This document shows positions 9,061 to 18,704 of a DNA stretch of 64,000 nucleotides, piece after piece (position 1 is the first letter of the stretch; each line of letters begins with the position of its first letter). This DNA is from Calothrix sp. NIES-3974 (GTDB taxonomy: Bacteria > Cyanobacteriota > Cyanobacteriia > Cyanobacteriales > Nostocaceae): NCBI RefSeq assembly GCF_002368395.1, contig NZ_AP018254.1:1736001-1800000 (forward strand), written 5' to 3'. The notes below the pieces were generated by a model that saw only the letters and a program-made list of their open reading frames with translations, was not told where the DNA came from and searched no databases. The position numbers and the translations under genes are program-made.

Positions 9061-9090
9061 TTGACAAAATGTATATTAATGGATTATTGC
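9061..9090 (+). promoter_or_regulatory. candidate sigma70-type promoter
   Basis: TTGACA at 9061-9066 and TATTGC at 9085-9090 with an 18-bp gap, 65 bp before the next start codon. The -10 is poor, so this is tentative. Confidence 0.3.
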
Positions 9091-9154
9091 GCTTATTGTG
9101 GAAAGTAATAATCAAAATATAGGGCGTTAATATCGAATCCTAACGGAGTTTCGG

Positions 9155-9451
9155 ATGAGTGTATTTACGAATTTTCTGCGCTCGTTAGTGTTGACGGTTG
9201 TTTTCTGTGCCCTAGCGCCGTTATTATTTTTTGGGCTGGTGCTGGGTGTGGCAACTTTAATCGGTTATCTACCGGGATTGGCTAACTTGAGTGGGGCGAT
9301 CGCAGATGGGATTATGGCGTTTTTGACCACCTTTGGAAGTGGTACACCTATATGGGGTATAGGTATTATTTGTCTGACCTGTAGCTTTGTGGGTGTGTTG
9401 TTTGATATTTATGTTCACTATAGGTACTTAATACTGCATACCGATAGTTAA
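9155..9451 (+). CDS. small membrane protein, function unknown
   Basis: 98 aa, ATG with GGAG about 8 bp upstream. Two or three hydrophobic stretches are visible: residues ~8-37 (LVLTVVFCALAPLLFFGLVLG) and ~64-88 (GTPIWGIGIICLTCSFVGVLF). It has no catalytic motif and ends YLILHTDS. The stop is only 5 bp before the phosphatase start, so the two are very likely one operon. I do not recognise a named family. Confidence 0.7.
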   Translation: MSVFTNFLRSLVLTVVFCALAPLLFFGLVLGVATLIGYLPGLANLSGAIADGIMAFLTTFGSGTPIWGIGIICLTCSFVGVLFDIYVHYRYLILHTDS

Positions 9452-9456
9452 TCCCC

Positions 9457-10305
9457 ATGCAAAATCCTTCCCTACCCCCATCGATGGACATCAAGTTGTT
9501 GGTTGTCGATATAGATGGAACCATTGCTGGTCATGACAATACTGTGAGCGAAGCAGTCCAAACTGCAATCAAACAAGTTCAAGCTCAGGGAATTCAAGTT
9601 GCTGTAGCGACGGGGAGAATGTATCGTTCAGCCCTTCGTTTCCATCAACAAATTGCTTCCCAGTTACCGATTATTGCCTATCAGGGAGCGTGGATACAAG
9701 ACCCAATTAGTCAGCACAGACATCGTCATTTACCTGTGGAAAGACAAATGGTTGAGGAAGTCCTGGACTATCTGGAACAACCGGATTTACTGTCTCTGTT
9801 GTCGGTGCATTTTTACATTAATGATGAACTTTACGTGCGGCAAATTACCAAAGATACAGAAATGTACGCCGAACGTTCGGGAATTAAACCCATAGCAGTT
9901 GGGGATTTGCGTCAAGTGATGGAAATCGAACCGACGAAAATTCTCGCTTTGACACCCGACCCGAAAATCACAGATTACCTCCTCAAATCATTGCGCGATC
10001 GCTATCATCCCAGTCAACTTTATTTAACCAAATCCGTTTCCACCTTTTTTGAAGCTGCTCATCCCCAGGTGAATAAGGGGGGAGCAGTACGTTATTTAGC
10101 TGAGGAAATTTTGCAACTGCGACCGGAAAATGTCATGGCTATTGGCGATAATTTTAATGATGTGGAAATGATTGCATATGCGGGTATTGGAGTGGCAATG
10201 GGGGATGCACCACCGGAAGTCCAACAAAGAGCTGATTGGGTTGCACCTAGCGTTGAAGAAGATGGAGTTGCGATCGCTATTGAAAAGTTTTTACTGTTGA
10301 ACTAA
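9457..10305 (+). CDS. Cof-type HAD-superfamily hydrolase
   Basis: 282 aa from ATG 9457; ATG 9484 is possible and would give 273 aa. Motif I VVDIDGT (nucleophile Asp18, acid/base Asp20), VATGRMYRSAL (motif II region), the large type IIB cap, VNKGGAV with the motif III Lys, and GDNFNDVEM (residues 230-238, motif IV) are all present. Such enzymes dephosphorylate sugar phosphates, nucleotides or flavin precursors, so the substrate cannot be read from sequence. It follows the small membrane protein by 5 bp. Confidence 0.88.
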   Translation: MQNPSLPPSMDIKLLVVDIDGTIAGHDNTVSEAVQTAIKQVQAQGIQVAVATGRMYRSALRFHQQIASQLPIIAYQGAWIQDPISQHRHRHLPVERQMVEEVLDYLEQPDLLSLLSVHFYINDELYVRQITKDTEMYAERSGIKPIAVGDLRQVMEIEPTKILALTPDPKITDYLLKSLRDRYHPSQLYLTKSVSTFFEAAHPQVNKGGAVRYLAEEILQLRPENVMAIGDNFNDVEMIAYAGIGVAMGDAPPEVQQRADWVAPSVEEDGVAIAIEKFLLLN

Positions 10306-10727
10306 TTGCAGTGTATCACTAATTACTCTCATCACCAATAGGCGCACGGAGCGAAAAAACCTGCATCTGCAATTTTTAGGAGTCAATAAAAAGTAGAATT
10401 TTTGGGCTAAAATTATTCCCTGTACAGACACGACATGTCGCGTCTGTCCCTACTCCCTACTTATTTAGGTTGCTGGTAATACTTTATCGCCCATAAAACC
10501 TCTTCTGTTGATTCGCGCGATCGCCATACTGACAATTCCAATACCATAAAAATCAGAAAGAGTACCGACGACTGGCCGTGTTTCGTCTCGGTACTCTCAC
10601 TGGTTCGCTCCTCACACACATCCGATAGTGTATATCCACTAATTAAATACGTCAATAGATTTAATATTTATTCACAATAAAAATACTTTCAAAGGGAGGA
10701 GTGACTCAAAACTGGGAGGTTTCCAAA
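10306..10727. other. intergenic region
   Basis: Contains one P1 palindrome copy (about 10424-10447). No gene or clear terminator was recognised. Confidence 0.5.
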
Positions 10728-12026
10728 TCAGTTGTGAAGGGATTTTTTGTCAAGGGATTTGAGGTAGTAAATATTTCCGGTTAATGCCCCCATTATAGTC
10801 CAAAAAAGCACATTTAAACGAAAATCGAAGAGGGTGACATCAAAAGTATTAAATAGGAGGAAACCGAGAAACCCAAGGATGTAGGTAAAAATAATCATAT
10901 CATCTTCCGAAAACAGATTTTTGCCTATCCGCAGAGCTTGAATACTACTAATCAAAATCCCCATGAGTAGGGTAATAAACAGTAAAGTTGCTGGAATTCC
11001 CACCTCACCAGCCAACATCAGGTATAAATTGTGGGGATGTCCCAGCCAAACACCAGTATTCTTTTCATACAATGGTGTAAAATTACGTAATCCCCACCCA
11101 GTCAACGGGCGATCGCGCATCATTCCCCAGACAAAATCCCATTGGGTTTTACGCATAGTCACCACAGGGCGATCGCGAAATTGCTGATCGTTTAATCTTG
11201 ACCAAAAAAATTCCGGAACAAAGCGTCGAAAAAAATTGGCAATGGATAGGGGTGCATAGGCTGCTAATAGCATACTTGTACCAATACCAAGGGTGACGCT
11301 TACTATTATTCGCCAACCCTGGTATAGTGCATAGGCGATACAGGTGAGAATTGCAATTAGCCAAGCATTGCGGGAATTGCTGAGAATTAAAGATGCAAAA
11401 TTAATCATAACTATCAGGGTGAGGAGGATAAAATTTAAATTAGGTTGGATCGAGCGACAACGGATTTTGTGATACAGTTCAATCCATAATCCCAATCCGA
11501 AAATAAATACAGTTACGGTATAACCAGCAAAAATATTTGCATAGATAAATAGAGATGACATCCGACCAGTAGGATTTCCACCAGCTATAATTGACCAGCC
11601 AAAAATTTGTTCCCAAATCGGTGGTGTTTGCAGTTGCAAAAAAAGTTGTAAAAAGCCGAGTAGACAAACTGGTAGGGATACATAAACCAGAATTTGTGCA
11701 ATTCGACGTAATTGGGTTGGTGTTTGGACAATGATGCTGGTCGCTGCAAACAACCAGAAAAATGGAATCAGATTGAAAAGACCGAAAACAGCATCCTGTT
11801 TTTGCCACGCAAATATGGCACTAATAATCAGGAAAATACTGAAAACAGCAAATCCCCAATTTAAGGGACGATGGATAAGGATGGGATATTTGCGTAACCA
11901 TGCTAATAGCGCAGCGAAACCCAGGATGATTGCACCAACAGTTGGATAAAAGGGGAGGATGAGAATTCCCCATTGCAGCAAATTTGCAGGTAATTGGAGG
12001 GATAGGTCTGGGTGGGAGATGGTCAT
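10728..12026 (-). CDS. O-antigen ligase (Wzy_C) family membrane protein
   Basis: 432 aa and very hydrophobic, with about 10-12 predicted membrane segments. The family signature sits in the large periplasmic loop and after: RPLTGWGLRNFTPLYEKN and LGHPHNLYLMLAGEVGIPATLLF. NSRNAW marks an upstream cytoplasmic/periplasmic turn. Members ligate or polymerise surface polysaccharide, using lipid-linked glycans as donor. Cyanobacterial paralogues include IctB-like proteins of unclear role. No other glycan gene is adjacent, so the substrate is unknown. Confidence 0.82.
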   Translation of the reverse strand: MTISHPDLSLQLPANLLQWGILILPFYPTVGAIILGFAALLAWLRKYPILIHRPLNWGFAVFSIFLIISAIFAWQKQDAVFGLFNLIPFFWLFAATSIIVQTPTQLRRIAQILVYVSLPVCLLGFLQLFLQLQTPPIWEQIFGWSIIAGGNPTGRMSSLFIYANIFAGYTVTVFIFGLGLWIELYHKIRCRSIQPNLNFILLTLIVMINFASLILSNSRNAWLIAILTCIAYALYQGWRIIVSVTLGIGTSMLLAAYAPLSIANFFRRFVPEFFWSRLNDQQFRDRPVVTMRKTQWDFVWGMMRDRPLTGWGLRNFTPLYEKNTGVWLGHPHNLYLMLAGEVGIPATLLFITLLMGILISSIQALRIGKNLFSEDDMIIFTYILGFLGFLLFNTFDVTLFDFRLNVLFWTIMGALTGNIYYLKSLDKKSLHN

Positions 12027-12170
12027 AACGGGAGAATAAGGGAGATAGGATCAGGATACAGTAAATAGGGTCTGTGGATTTTTTTGGCTGAAGTTGGTTT
12101 AATCATGCGATCGTCCACTCGTAATATAGAGTGAGTAGAGAATGGGGAAGTAGTACATGTAGACCACTGA

Positions 12171-12195
12171 GGAGCAAGTTTGATGAATTTGCTCC
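12171..12195 (+). promoter_or_regulatory. hairpin in the hpf leader
   Basis: Stem GGAGCAA / TTGCTCC with an 11-nt loop, ~97 bp before the hpf start. It may shape the 5' UTR; function is inferred only. Confidence 0.35.
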
Positions 12196-12291
12196 ACACG
12201 GAGGTAAAAATATATCCTCACAACTTCCTCACAATTGTTGTTGTATTTTGGAAGGTATAGAAAACCAATTCGAGGACAGTAAGGAGGATGT

Positions 12292-12621
12292 ATGCAAACT
12301 CCCCTGCAAGTGACTTTTCGCAACGTGCAGTCATCAGCAACTGTTGAATCAAAAATTCGTGAATATGTGGAAAAACTCAACAAACTATACAATCGAATTA
12401 CAAGTTGTCGAGTCGTCGTGGATTTACCCCACCGCAATCAAAATAAAGGCAAACTCTACCATGTTCAAATTGATTTAACAGTTCCGCAGGGTGAGCTTGT
12501 AATCAATCGGAATCCATCGCAAAACCAAAGTCATACAAATCTATATGTAGCACTCCATGATGCGTTTGATATTGCCAAACGACAATTAATCAGCCATCTG
12601 GATATGCAGAGAAAAGTGTGA
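12292..12621 (+). CDS. hpf: short ribosome hibernation promoting factor (HPF/RaiA family)
   Basis: 109 aa with a strong Shine-Dalgarno AAGGAGGA at 12281-12288 before ATG. The sequence fits the beta-alpha-beta-beta-beta-alpha HPF fold: VTFRNVQSSATVESKIREYVEKLNKLYNRITSCRVVVDLPH, the central strand YHVQIDLTVPQGELVINR, and the C-terminal helix VALHDAFDIAKRQLISHL. It binds the 30S decoding region and silences ribosomes. It lacks the C-terminal dimerisation domain of long HPF (LrtA in cyanobacteria), so it is a short paralogue. A good terminator lies 200 bp downstream. Confidence 0.88.
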   Translation: MQTPLQVTFRNVQSSATVESKIREYVEKLNKLYNRITSCRVVVDLPHRNQNKGKLYHVQIDLTVPQGELVINRNPSQNQSHTNLYVALHDAFDIAKRQLISHLDMQRKV

Positions 12622-12819
12622 ATTCAGAATCAAATTTCCAGGGATTGGATTTAAGAGTGGTAAAATCGCTAGTTTTTGTTTTTGATTTCACTTGTTTGTG
12701 TTCGCAGTGGAGGATAACATTGTTGAGCGTAGATAAATATCTCCAAAAAGTAGATTGTTGGTAATTGTGACAACAAGAAAGCAACTTAATTTTTAATGGC
12801 GGAATTTCATTCAAATTGA

Positions 12820-12854
12820 TAACTATCGTTCCTGAGTGCGGTAGTTATTTTTTT
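12820..12854 (+). terminator. intrinsic terminator, probably for hpf
   Basis: Stem TAACTATCG / CGGTAGTTA (9 bp, one G-U), 10-nt loop, then seven Ts. Strong rho-independent form. Confidence 0.75.
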
Positions 12855-12887
12855 CTCCAGGAATAGCCATCTCAATGAAATTTATGA

Positions 12888-13517
12888 CTAACTCAACTGT
12901 TGACGTAAATTCCTGATTGCTGCTCCAGTACCTTGTGCTGATGCAATTTGCAGTACATTATCAATCATTTGACGGACATCGATATTCGGAAAATAGCGAC
13001 TAAAGGATTGTTCTTGATAATTATCTTCTAATAAACTATAGATGCTTAAACCGCTTTTTTTGAATAACCAAACTTCTGGAACTTTATAAGGTAAAAAATC
13101 CTCAGCAGCAGTATAGGAAGTCACATCAATTTCGATAACTAAATCGGGTGGTGGATCAATTTGCCAATTAATTCGGTCTTTCCCGACCGCAGTTTGCCAA
13201 TTATCGATATAAAAACAGTAATCTGGTTCAATTCCACCTGCTTCCGGAATCTCCATTGTAATGGGGGTGAAAGCTTCATAGTTACGGGATTCGCTATCTA
13301 AAAGGGTTTCGACAATTCTTGCAAGTAAATGGGCTTCACGGCCATGTCTGGGTAAGGGACTCATCAGTAAAATTTCACCATGACGATACTTAACCCTGGG
13401 AATAGAACCATCACCACGGCTATCCCGTAGCGTACAATAATCTTGCCAGGTTCCGGGCATTCTGACTACGGTTCCGGGGGGGAGTTGAATTTGTTGACGG
13501 GAGATGACAGCGTACAT
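12888..13517 (-). CDS. Uma2 family (DUF820) PD-(D/E)XK protein
   Basis: 209 aa. GGIEPDYCFYI, DPPPDLVIEIDVTS and YKVPEVWLF are the Uma2 signature. The acidic residues and the E-I-D core match the restriction-endonuclease-like fold. Uma2 proteins are hugely expanded in filamentous cyanobacteria and their biological role is not established. Cargo or toxin-like nuclease roles are speculative. The start at 13517 is ATG. A second member lies at 48946-49605. The gene is monocistronic. Confidence 0.9.
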   Translation of the reverse strand: MYAVISRQQIQLPPGTVVRMPGTWQDYCTLRDSRGDGSIPRVKYRHGEILLMSPLPRHGREAHLLARIVETLLDSESRNYEAFTPITMEIPEAGGIEPDYCFYIDNWQTAVGKDRINWQIDPPPDLVIEIDVTSYTAAEDFLPYKVPEVWLFKKSGLSIYSLLEDNYQEQSFSRYFPNIDVRQMIDNVLQIASAQGTGAAIRNLRQQLS

Positions 13518-13765
13518 AAGTTGGTAGGTGGGAAAAATTTTTGTTGTTGAGGGGTCTGTAATAATCAGGATATCTTTAATTTTTGATTTTTGCGATCGCC
13601 TATTTTGTCGCCATCCAATTTGGATCTGAAAATGGCTTGCGTAGATAGAGAATAGCCGACATCTAGTGTTTGTGTTTTTCCTATTGTCTATTCCCCGTTC
13701 CCTATTCCCTATTTTCTAACTAGCAAACATGCTCTAAAATCGAAGATTGTTTTTCAGTCAAAAAT

Positions 13766-14206
13766 ATGACCGAAGATTTAACCCAAAAATGGTTAGGTGA
13801 AATCCAAACCCTACAGGAGCAACTTGCACAGGTACAGCAAGAACGCGATCGCGCTTGGGAAAGTGCTGAAAAGTGGCGTAAACTCTATAACACGGAGTGC
13901 GAACAGCGACGCAGTGATATTCAAATGGCACAGCAAAGTATTGAGAAGCTGAAGCGTGAAGTTAAGGAGTTAAAAGGTATCCAAGATGGTTTGCTTCCCG
14001 ATGCCGATACTAATTTAAGTATGAATACGGAGATAGAAAAGTTAAATTCCATTGAGGCGGTCAAGAAAAAATTACTAGCAGTGATGAAGGAATGCGATCG
14101 CTTGCAACATGCACTCAAACATGAACAAGAAAGTCACGCTCAAACTCGTCAAAGTTTAACAACGGCTTTAGGTGATGCGATTGATAGCCTAAAACGGAAA
14201 ATGTAA
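13766..14206 (+). CDS. coiled-coil protein, function unknown
   Basis: 146 aa, almost entirely heptad-like helix (residues ~10-70 and ~90-146) rich in Glu, Gln, Lys and Arg, with one short break around DGLLPDADTNLS. No signal peptide or membrane segment. It begins MTEDLTQKWLGEIQTLQEQLAQ. I do not recognise a characterised family, though conserved cyanobacterial proteins of this build exist. It precedes two other small proteins on the same strand but with gaps of 200 bp, so a shared operon is unproven. Confidence 0.7.
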   Translation: MTEDLTQKWLGEIQTLQEQLAQVQQERDRAWESAEKWRKLYNTECEQRRSDIQMAQQSIEKLKREVKELKGIQDGLLPDADTNLSMNTEIEKLNSIEAVKKKLLAVMKECDRLQHALKHEQESHAQTRQSLTTALGDAIDSLKRKM

Positions 14207-14251
14207 AATAGGAGACAGAATACAGGATACGGGAGAGATGATGAGGAGGTA

Positions 14252-14273
14252 GAGACGCGATATATCGCGTCTC
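14252..14273. repeat. short palindromic repeat, family P1
   Basis: Perfect 22-bp palindrome GAGACGCGATATATCGCGTC plus TC. A half copy follows at 14287-14299. Confidence 0.8.
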
Positions 14274-14417
14274 TAATTGTTACCAATATATCGCGTCTCA
14301 ATTGTTACCAATTAACAACGGGAAGGTAAATTTTTCTTTAAATTGGAGAGATGAGCAACTGCATAAGTTAGAGTTTGTGTGGTTTATAAAGCTTTCGTAT
14401 ATGCTCCGAACACTCCT

Positions 14418-14675
14418 ATGCGATCCATTCCTCTATATCCCAATTCCCCGTCCCCATCTCCTGCACAAATCCGCACGGAAATAGGTATATCTAACTATCC
14501 TGTAGGTGCAAACTGGTTTTTGACTTTACCATTTTTGATTACAGGTTTACCTCTAGCTGTCACCTTAACAATTGCGATCGCATCGAAACTGCATCACCAT
14601 ATTCACACAACTGCGATCGCTCGTCAACGTGCCTATTTAGAACGAATTTGGCAAATCAATTCCCATCGACTATAA
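14418..14675 (+). CDS. small single-pass membrane protein, function unknown
   Basis: 85 aa from ATG 14418; a GTG at 14379 would add 13 residues. The Pro/Ser-rich N-terminus (IPLYPNSPSPSP) is followed by one strong membrane segment at about residues 37-60 (WFLTLPFLITGLPLAVTLTIAIA) and a basic, His-rich tail ending RIWQINSHRL. I do not recognise a family. HIP1 sites inside the frame and ordinary codon use favour a real gene, but it is short. Confidence 0.5.
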   Translation: MRSIPLYPNSPSPSPAQIRTEIGISNYPVGANWFLTLPFLITGLPLAVTLTIAIASKLHHHIHTTAIARQRAYLERIWQINSHRL

Positions 14676-14790
14676 CTTTACTCTAGACCCTGTTTTTTAG
14701 TAATTTCACGAAAATTCAAATCGGATTCTCTTCCCCTGCTCCTCTAGAAAAGGAATACAATGGAGAAGATGTTTCCTGGGAGTTTACCGC

Positions 14791-15369
14791 GTGGGCTTAT
14801 TTGACGATTTTAGTCGGTTTTTAGAAAACCGCTTAGAGGAATTTCTGCGTAATAACCCGCATCTCGAATTAGAAGCGATTCTCGAACAGTTACGTCAACA
14901 AGAAGAAGACACCCTCAAACTGATTGCCGAACTCAAATTACAGGAAAAACGCTGTCAAGATGATGTACTTGCTACCGCTCAAGAAATCCAAAAATGGCAT
15001 GTACGGGTCGAAAAAGCTCAAGCATCGGGAAGACAGGATTTAGCCAATGCTGCTCAAGAACGGGAAGCATCTCTCCTACGTCAAGGTAATCAACAATGGG
15101 GACAGATGCAAGGTGTCAAGGAACGGATTGTCAAAGCTCAAGAATTGTTACAAAAAATTCAAGTGCGTCGTCAAGAAGTTCAAGCTAAAGCCGCAGAAGC
15201 ACAACGTACACGCGCTCAAACCCAACAGAAACAACAACGAATTGAAAGTCAAGGTTGGTGGAGTCCCACCACCAGCTTTAATAGTGGTGTTGATGAGTTA
15301 GAAGAACAGTTTCGACGCTTGGAAACTGATGATGAGTTGGAACAATTAAAACGCAAAATGGGTAAATAG
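14791..15369 (+). CDS. TIGR04376-type coiled-coil protein (PspA-like architecture)
   Basis: 192 aa from GTG 14791. Starts MGLFDDFSRFLENRLEEFLRNNPHLELEA and is followed by ~120 residues of continuous Ala/Gln/Glu coiled coil. A GWW element (SQGWWSPTTSF) and an acidic C-terminus ELEEQFRRLETDDELEQLKRKM complete it. This order matches a conserved cyanobacteria-specific family. The PspA-like build suggests membrane-surface or scaffold work, but function is unknown. Confidence 0.82.
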   Translation: MGLFDDFSRFLENRLEEFLRNNPHLELEAILEQLRQQEEDTLKLIAELKLQEKRCQDDVLATAQEIQKWHVRVEKAQASGRQDLANAAQEREASLLRQGNQQWGQMQGVKERIVKAQELLQKIQVRRQEVQAKAAEAQRTRAQTQQKQQRIESQGWWSPTTSFNSGVDELEEQFRRLETDDELEQLKRKMGK

Positions 15370-15785
15370 TGTAATTCGTAATTTGTAATACTCGCTATGC
15401 AAGAAGCAAGCTACGTAATAGCCTGCGGCAACGCTTCGCGTACGTAATAGTTAGGTAGGAAACAGCTAGGTATGTAACTTGAGCCTTGGGTGGGTAATCC
15501 AAAATCTAAAATCCAAAATCTAAAATGGTATTAAGTCCTCACAAACAAGCGTAATTAGGGCTTGCTGAAAAATAGTAAAGACGCGATATATCGCGTCTCG
15601 ATATATCACAAGAATTTAGAGGGGATTTTAGTCGCAAAAAGTGCTTTTCAATCAAATAGGTGTATGGAACTCAAAAACCTTGCATTTGTAATTTTTTAGA
15701 GCCAAGCAAAAGTGGAATTTTGACTTTAAAACTATTCCCTGTACAGACACAACATGTCGCGTCTCTCTTTTTCTGCAGACCCTAA
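15370..15785. other. intergenic region with dispersed repeats
   Basis: Holds a GTAATAGCCTGCGGCAACGC repeat (15415-15450, recurring near 25170 and 59850), a heptameric AAAATCT/AAAATCC tract (15501-15527), and a perfect P1 palindrome at 15579-15598. No gene seen. Confidence 0.65.
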
Positions 15786-17213
15786 TTAGGACTGGACAAA
15801 ACCCTGAATAATCGCGTTGGCGAACTCAGAACACTTCAATGGGGGGACTGGTGGTTCCATAAGACGGGCTAAATCGTAGGTAACTTGACCTTTAGCGATC
15901 GCACTAGCTAAACCTTGTTTAATCAAGTCAGCCGCTTCTTGCCAACCGAGGTACTCTAACATCATCACACCAGAGAGGATGACCGAACCGGGGTTAACCT
16001 TGTCCAAACCAGCATGTTTCGGAGCAGTGCCGTGGGTAGCTTCAAAAATTGCACAGCGATCGCCAATGTTTGCACCTGGTCCCATACCCAAACCACCGAC
16101 AATTGCCGCAGCTGCATCCGATAAATAATCCCCATTCAAATTCATGGTGGCCAAAATGGAATATTCATCGGGACGGGTTTGAATTTGTTGGAAAATACTA
16201 TCGGCAATCCGGTCATTGACCATGATTTTATTTTGCCATTGACCATCCCCGTGGCTTGTCCAAATTGTTTGTAAAACGGTTTCCACTTCTTGGACAATTT
16301 GCTGTTGTTTTTCGGGGGTAAGGTTATCAAAACCCGGATCAATCATCCGCGCATTTTCCAAAGCAGTTAAATCGGGATTTTTTTCCTTGTTAGCTAAAAT
16401 CCAGGATTCCCGCTCCGTCACACACTCATTGCGGAACTCCGTCGTCGCCAATTCGTAACCCCAGTCCCGAAAAGCCCCTTCGGTGTACTTCATGATATTA
16501 CCTTTATGCACCAAAGTGACCATTTGCTTGGCTTTAGGTAAAGTTAAAGCATGTTTAATTGCCCGTCGTACCAAGCGTTGCGAACCAGTTTTACTAATGG
16601 GTTTAATGCCGATTCCCGCATCTCGGGGAATTTGTTTTTTACCATGTTCTGGAGTCGCGGGAATTAATTCCTCATTCAGCAACTTAATTAAGCGATCGCC
16701 CACCTCACTACCCTGTTTCCACTCAATCCCCAAATAAATATCTTCCGTATTTTCCCGATAGACGATCACATCCAGTTTTTCCGGTGATTTATGGGGAGAA
16801 GGAGTGCCAGCATAATAACGACAGGGACGCACACAGGCGTATAAATCAAAAATTTGTCGTAAAGCCACATTCAAAGAACGAATTCCCCCTCCCACGGGAG
16901 TCGTCAGGGGACCTTTGATGGCCACACCATACTCTTCAATTGCCGTCAAGGTATCCTGGGGCAAATACTGGTAGGTTCCATACAACTCGCAAGCCTCATC
17001 CCCAGCATAAACCTTAAACCAGTGAATTTGTCGTTTACCTGGGTAGGCAGTTGCCACCGCTGCATCTAACACCTTTTGTGTTGCTGGCCAAATATCTATA
17101 CCTGTACCATCTCCGCGAATAAAGGGGATAATGGGGTTATCGGGAACTACAGGCTCACCATTTTCAAAGGTGATTTTTGCACCCGTCGTCGGGGGAGTAA
17201 TTTTTTCGTACAT
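15786..17213 (-). CDS. icd: NADP-dependent isocitrate dehydrogenase
   Basis: 475 aa. Oxidises isocitrate to 2-oxoglutarate, the carbon skeleton for ammonium assimilation and the signal sensed by NtcA and PII. The substrate-binding residues fall at the same numbers as in E. coli: Ser113, Asn115, Arg119, Arg129, Arg153 and Tyr160. [13 protein letters not shown] is the cofactor region; the E. coli Lys344-Tyr345 pair is Lys-His here. It is ~60 residues longer than the E. coli enzyme, mostly through an insertion in the middle (around [28 protein letters not shown]), as in other cyanobacteria. I found no GTA-N8-TAC NtcA box in the 100 bp upstream. Confidence 0.95.
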   Translation of the reverse strand: MYEKITPPTTGAKITFENGEPVVPDNPIIPFIRGDGTGIDIWPATQKVLDAAVATAYPGKRQIHWFKVYAGDEACELYGTYQYLPQDTLTAIEEYGVAIKGPLTTPVGGGIRSLNVALRQIFDLYACVRPCRYYAGTPSPHKSPEKLDVIVYRENTEDIYLGIEWKQGSEVGDRLIKLLNEELIPATPEHGKKQIPRDAGIGIKPISKTGSQRLVRRAIKHALTLPKAKQMVTLVHKGNIMKYTEGAFRDWGYELATTEFRNECVTERESWILANKEKNPDLTALENARMIDPGFDNLTPEKQQQIVQEVETVLQTIWTSHGDGQWQNKIMVNDRIADSIFQQIQTRPDEYSILATMNLNGDYLSDAAAAIVGGLGMGPGANIGDRCAIFEATHGTAPKHAGLDKVNPGSVILSGVMMLEYLGWQEAADLIKQGLASAIAKGQVTYDLARLMEPPVPPLKCSEFANAIIQGFVQS

Positions 17214-17776
17214 TAACTATGCTCCTAATATTTTCGCTGCAACACAAAATTTTCCCAAATCGTTGGCACGTGGGAGCTAAGAAATTGTATCTCAATCATC
17301 TTGGTAATAATCACTGTGAGATTGGGCTATGTAGCTATTAACGCAAGTCTTCCCGTCAGGGTATAGCTAACCACTCGCAGTAGAGTTTGAGATTGATTTT
17401 GCCCAAGTGAAACTTGCCAAATTCCCATTTGACACAGCCATGAAGCGCAGAGATATCGCCCAGTGGCAGCAAACGTATGGTTTAAGATACTTTTTACAGC
17501 CTGAAAGCATTATATAGGAATCTGGATGCAGAGGGAATAGTGGTTTGTCAACTCAATTCGGACGGGGGAAAGCAAACAGGGGATGCGGTGTCAGAAAATG
17601 TATCAACATTTTTGTGAAATGGTGTCAGACCAATAGACGCAGACGGGAAAATGGGTAATTTTCGATTCGGGTTTTGATATCAATGGCTTGTATGGGTTAA
17701 TCTAAAATGTGAAACAGAAAAATCCGACTTAAATTCCCTTTAAATTAACTTAGTTAGTGAATCCACATTGATCATC
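17214..17776. other. intergenic region between icd and gun4
   Basis: Divergent promoter region. A 45-codon open stretch at about 17380-17518 (containing MKRRDIAQWQQTYGLRYF) has no recognisable homology. A repeat near 17598-17632 (AATGTATCAACATTTTTGTG) recurs near 40984-41018. Confidence 0.5.
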
Positions 17777-18493
17777 ATGACAGACCCTATGACATTATCA
17801 GGCAATGCAAATGAACTCGATGCTGTTCGCGTCCAGCTAATCGATGGGTCTGAACGAGTCCAACAACAGCTACTACCGCAAATTACTGGCTTAGGTGAGG
17901 CTGGGGATGATATTTTCATGGAATTTCTCTTAAAGCGCAGTGGCAATCCACCGAAGTGGATTGATGGTAAAGTGTACCAAATTCTCCGCACTGCCAATTC
18001 TGAACGGGTCAAGGCTTTTTTACAAACCCATTTTCCCCAGGGTGTGGTGCCGTTGTTGAGTGAGGTGGGGATTGATTACCAACCTTTACAGGAATTATTG
18101 GTCAATCAGGATTTTGAAGCTGCCGATCGCTTGACGATGCAGAAAATGTGTGAGTTGGCAGGTGAAGCGGCTATACAACGGAAATGGTTGTATTTTACAG
18201 AGGTGGATAGTTTTCCTGTAACCGATTTACAAACTATCAATAATTTGTGGGTAGTGTATTCCGAGGGCAAATTTGGATTTTCGGTACAACGGGAATTATG
18301 GTTGGGTTTGGGTAAGAACTGGGATAATCTGTGGGCGAAGATCGGCTGGAAAAACGGCAATAATTGGACGCGTTATCCCAATGGGTTTACTTGGGATTTA
18401 ACTGCACCCAAGGGTCATTTGCCTTTGTCGAATCAATTGCGAGGTGTGCGGGTAATTGCAGCCTTGTTTGCCCATCCTGCGTGGGATAAATAA
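17777..18493 (+). CDS. gun4: GUN4, tetrapyrrole-binding regulator of Mg-chelatase
   Basis: 238 aa from ATG 17777. The N-terminal helical bundle is followed by the GUN4 core: DFEAADRLTMQKMCELAG, WLYFTEVDSFPVTDLQTINNLW, YSEGKFGFSVQRELW, and the C-terminal NGNNWTRYPNGFTWDLTAPKGHLP. GUN4 binds protoporphyrin IX and Mg-protoporphyrin and stimulates Mg-chelatase at the entry to chlorophyll synthesis. The length matches the Synechocystis protein. It has its own promoter region and precedes the carotenoid oxygenase by 210 bp on the same strand. Confidence 0.95.
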   Translation: MTDPMTLSGNANELDAVRVQLIDGSERVQQQLLPQITGLGEAGDDIFMEFLLKRSGNPPKWIDGKVYQILRTANSERVKAFLQTHFPQGVVPLLSEVGIDYQPLQELLVNQDFEAADRLTMQKMCELAGEAAIQRKWLYFTEVDSFPVTDLQTINNLWVVYSEGKFGFSVQRELWLGLGKNWDNLWAKIGWKNGNNWTRYPNGFTWDLTAPKGHLPLSNQLRGVRVIAALFAHPAWDK

Positions 18494-18704
18494 CCATCTT
18501 CCATGTAGGCGATCGCACTATTGCTGATATTATGGTAATGGGGTATGGTGGTCCAATCCGCGACAAAATTTCCCATTTCCCTAGCTGGTATGATTCAACC
18601 TTTTGCTGTTTTAACTTTTGCGGAATTAAGCAAAGATGTTTTTTACCGCATTTCGCCTATGATGGGTGAGTATATTTGCCTGTAATCAAAAGGAATAACT
18701 TCAG

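Noticed and set aside
10461-10655. 64-codon minus-strand frame
   Set aside because: Short, no recognisable motif, and next to a P1 palindrome; not convincing.
17230-17330. Possible NtcA site upstream of icd
   Set aside because: No sequence fits GTA-N8-TAC; the nearest are two or more mismatches off.
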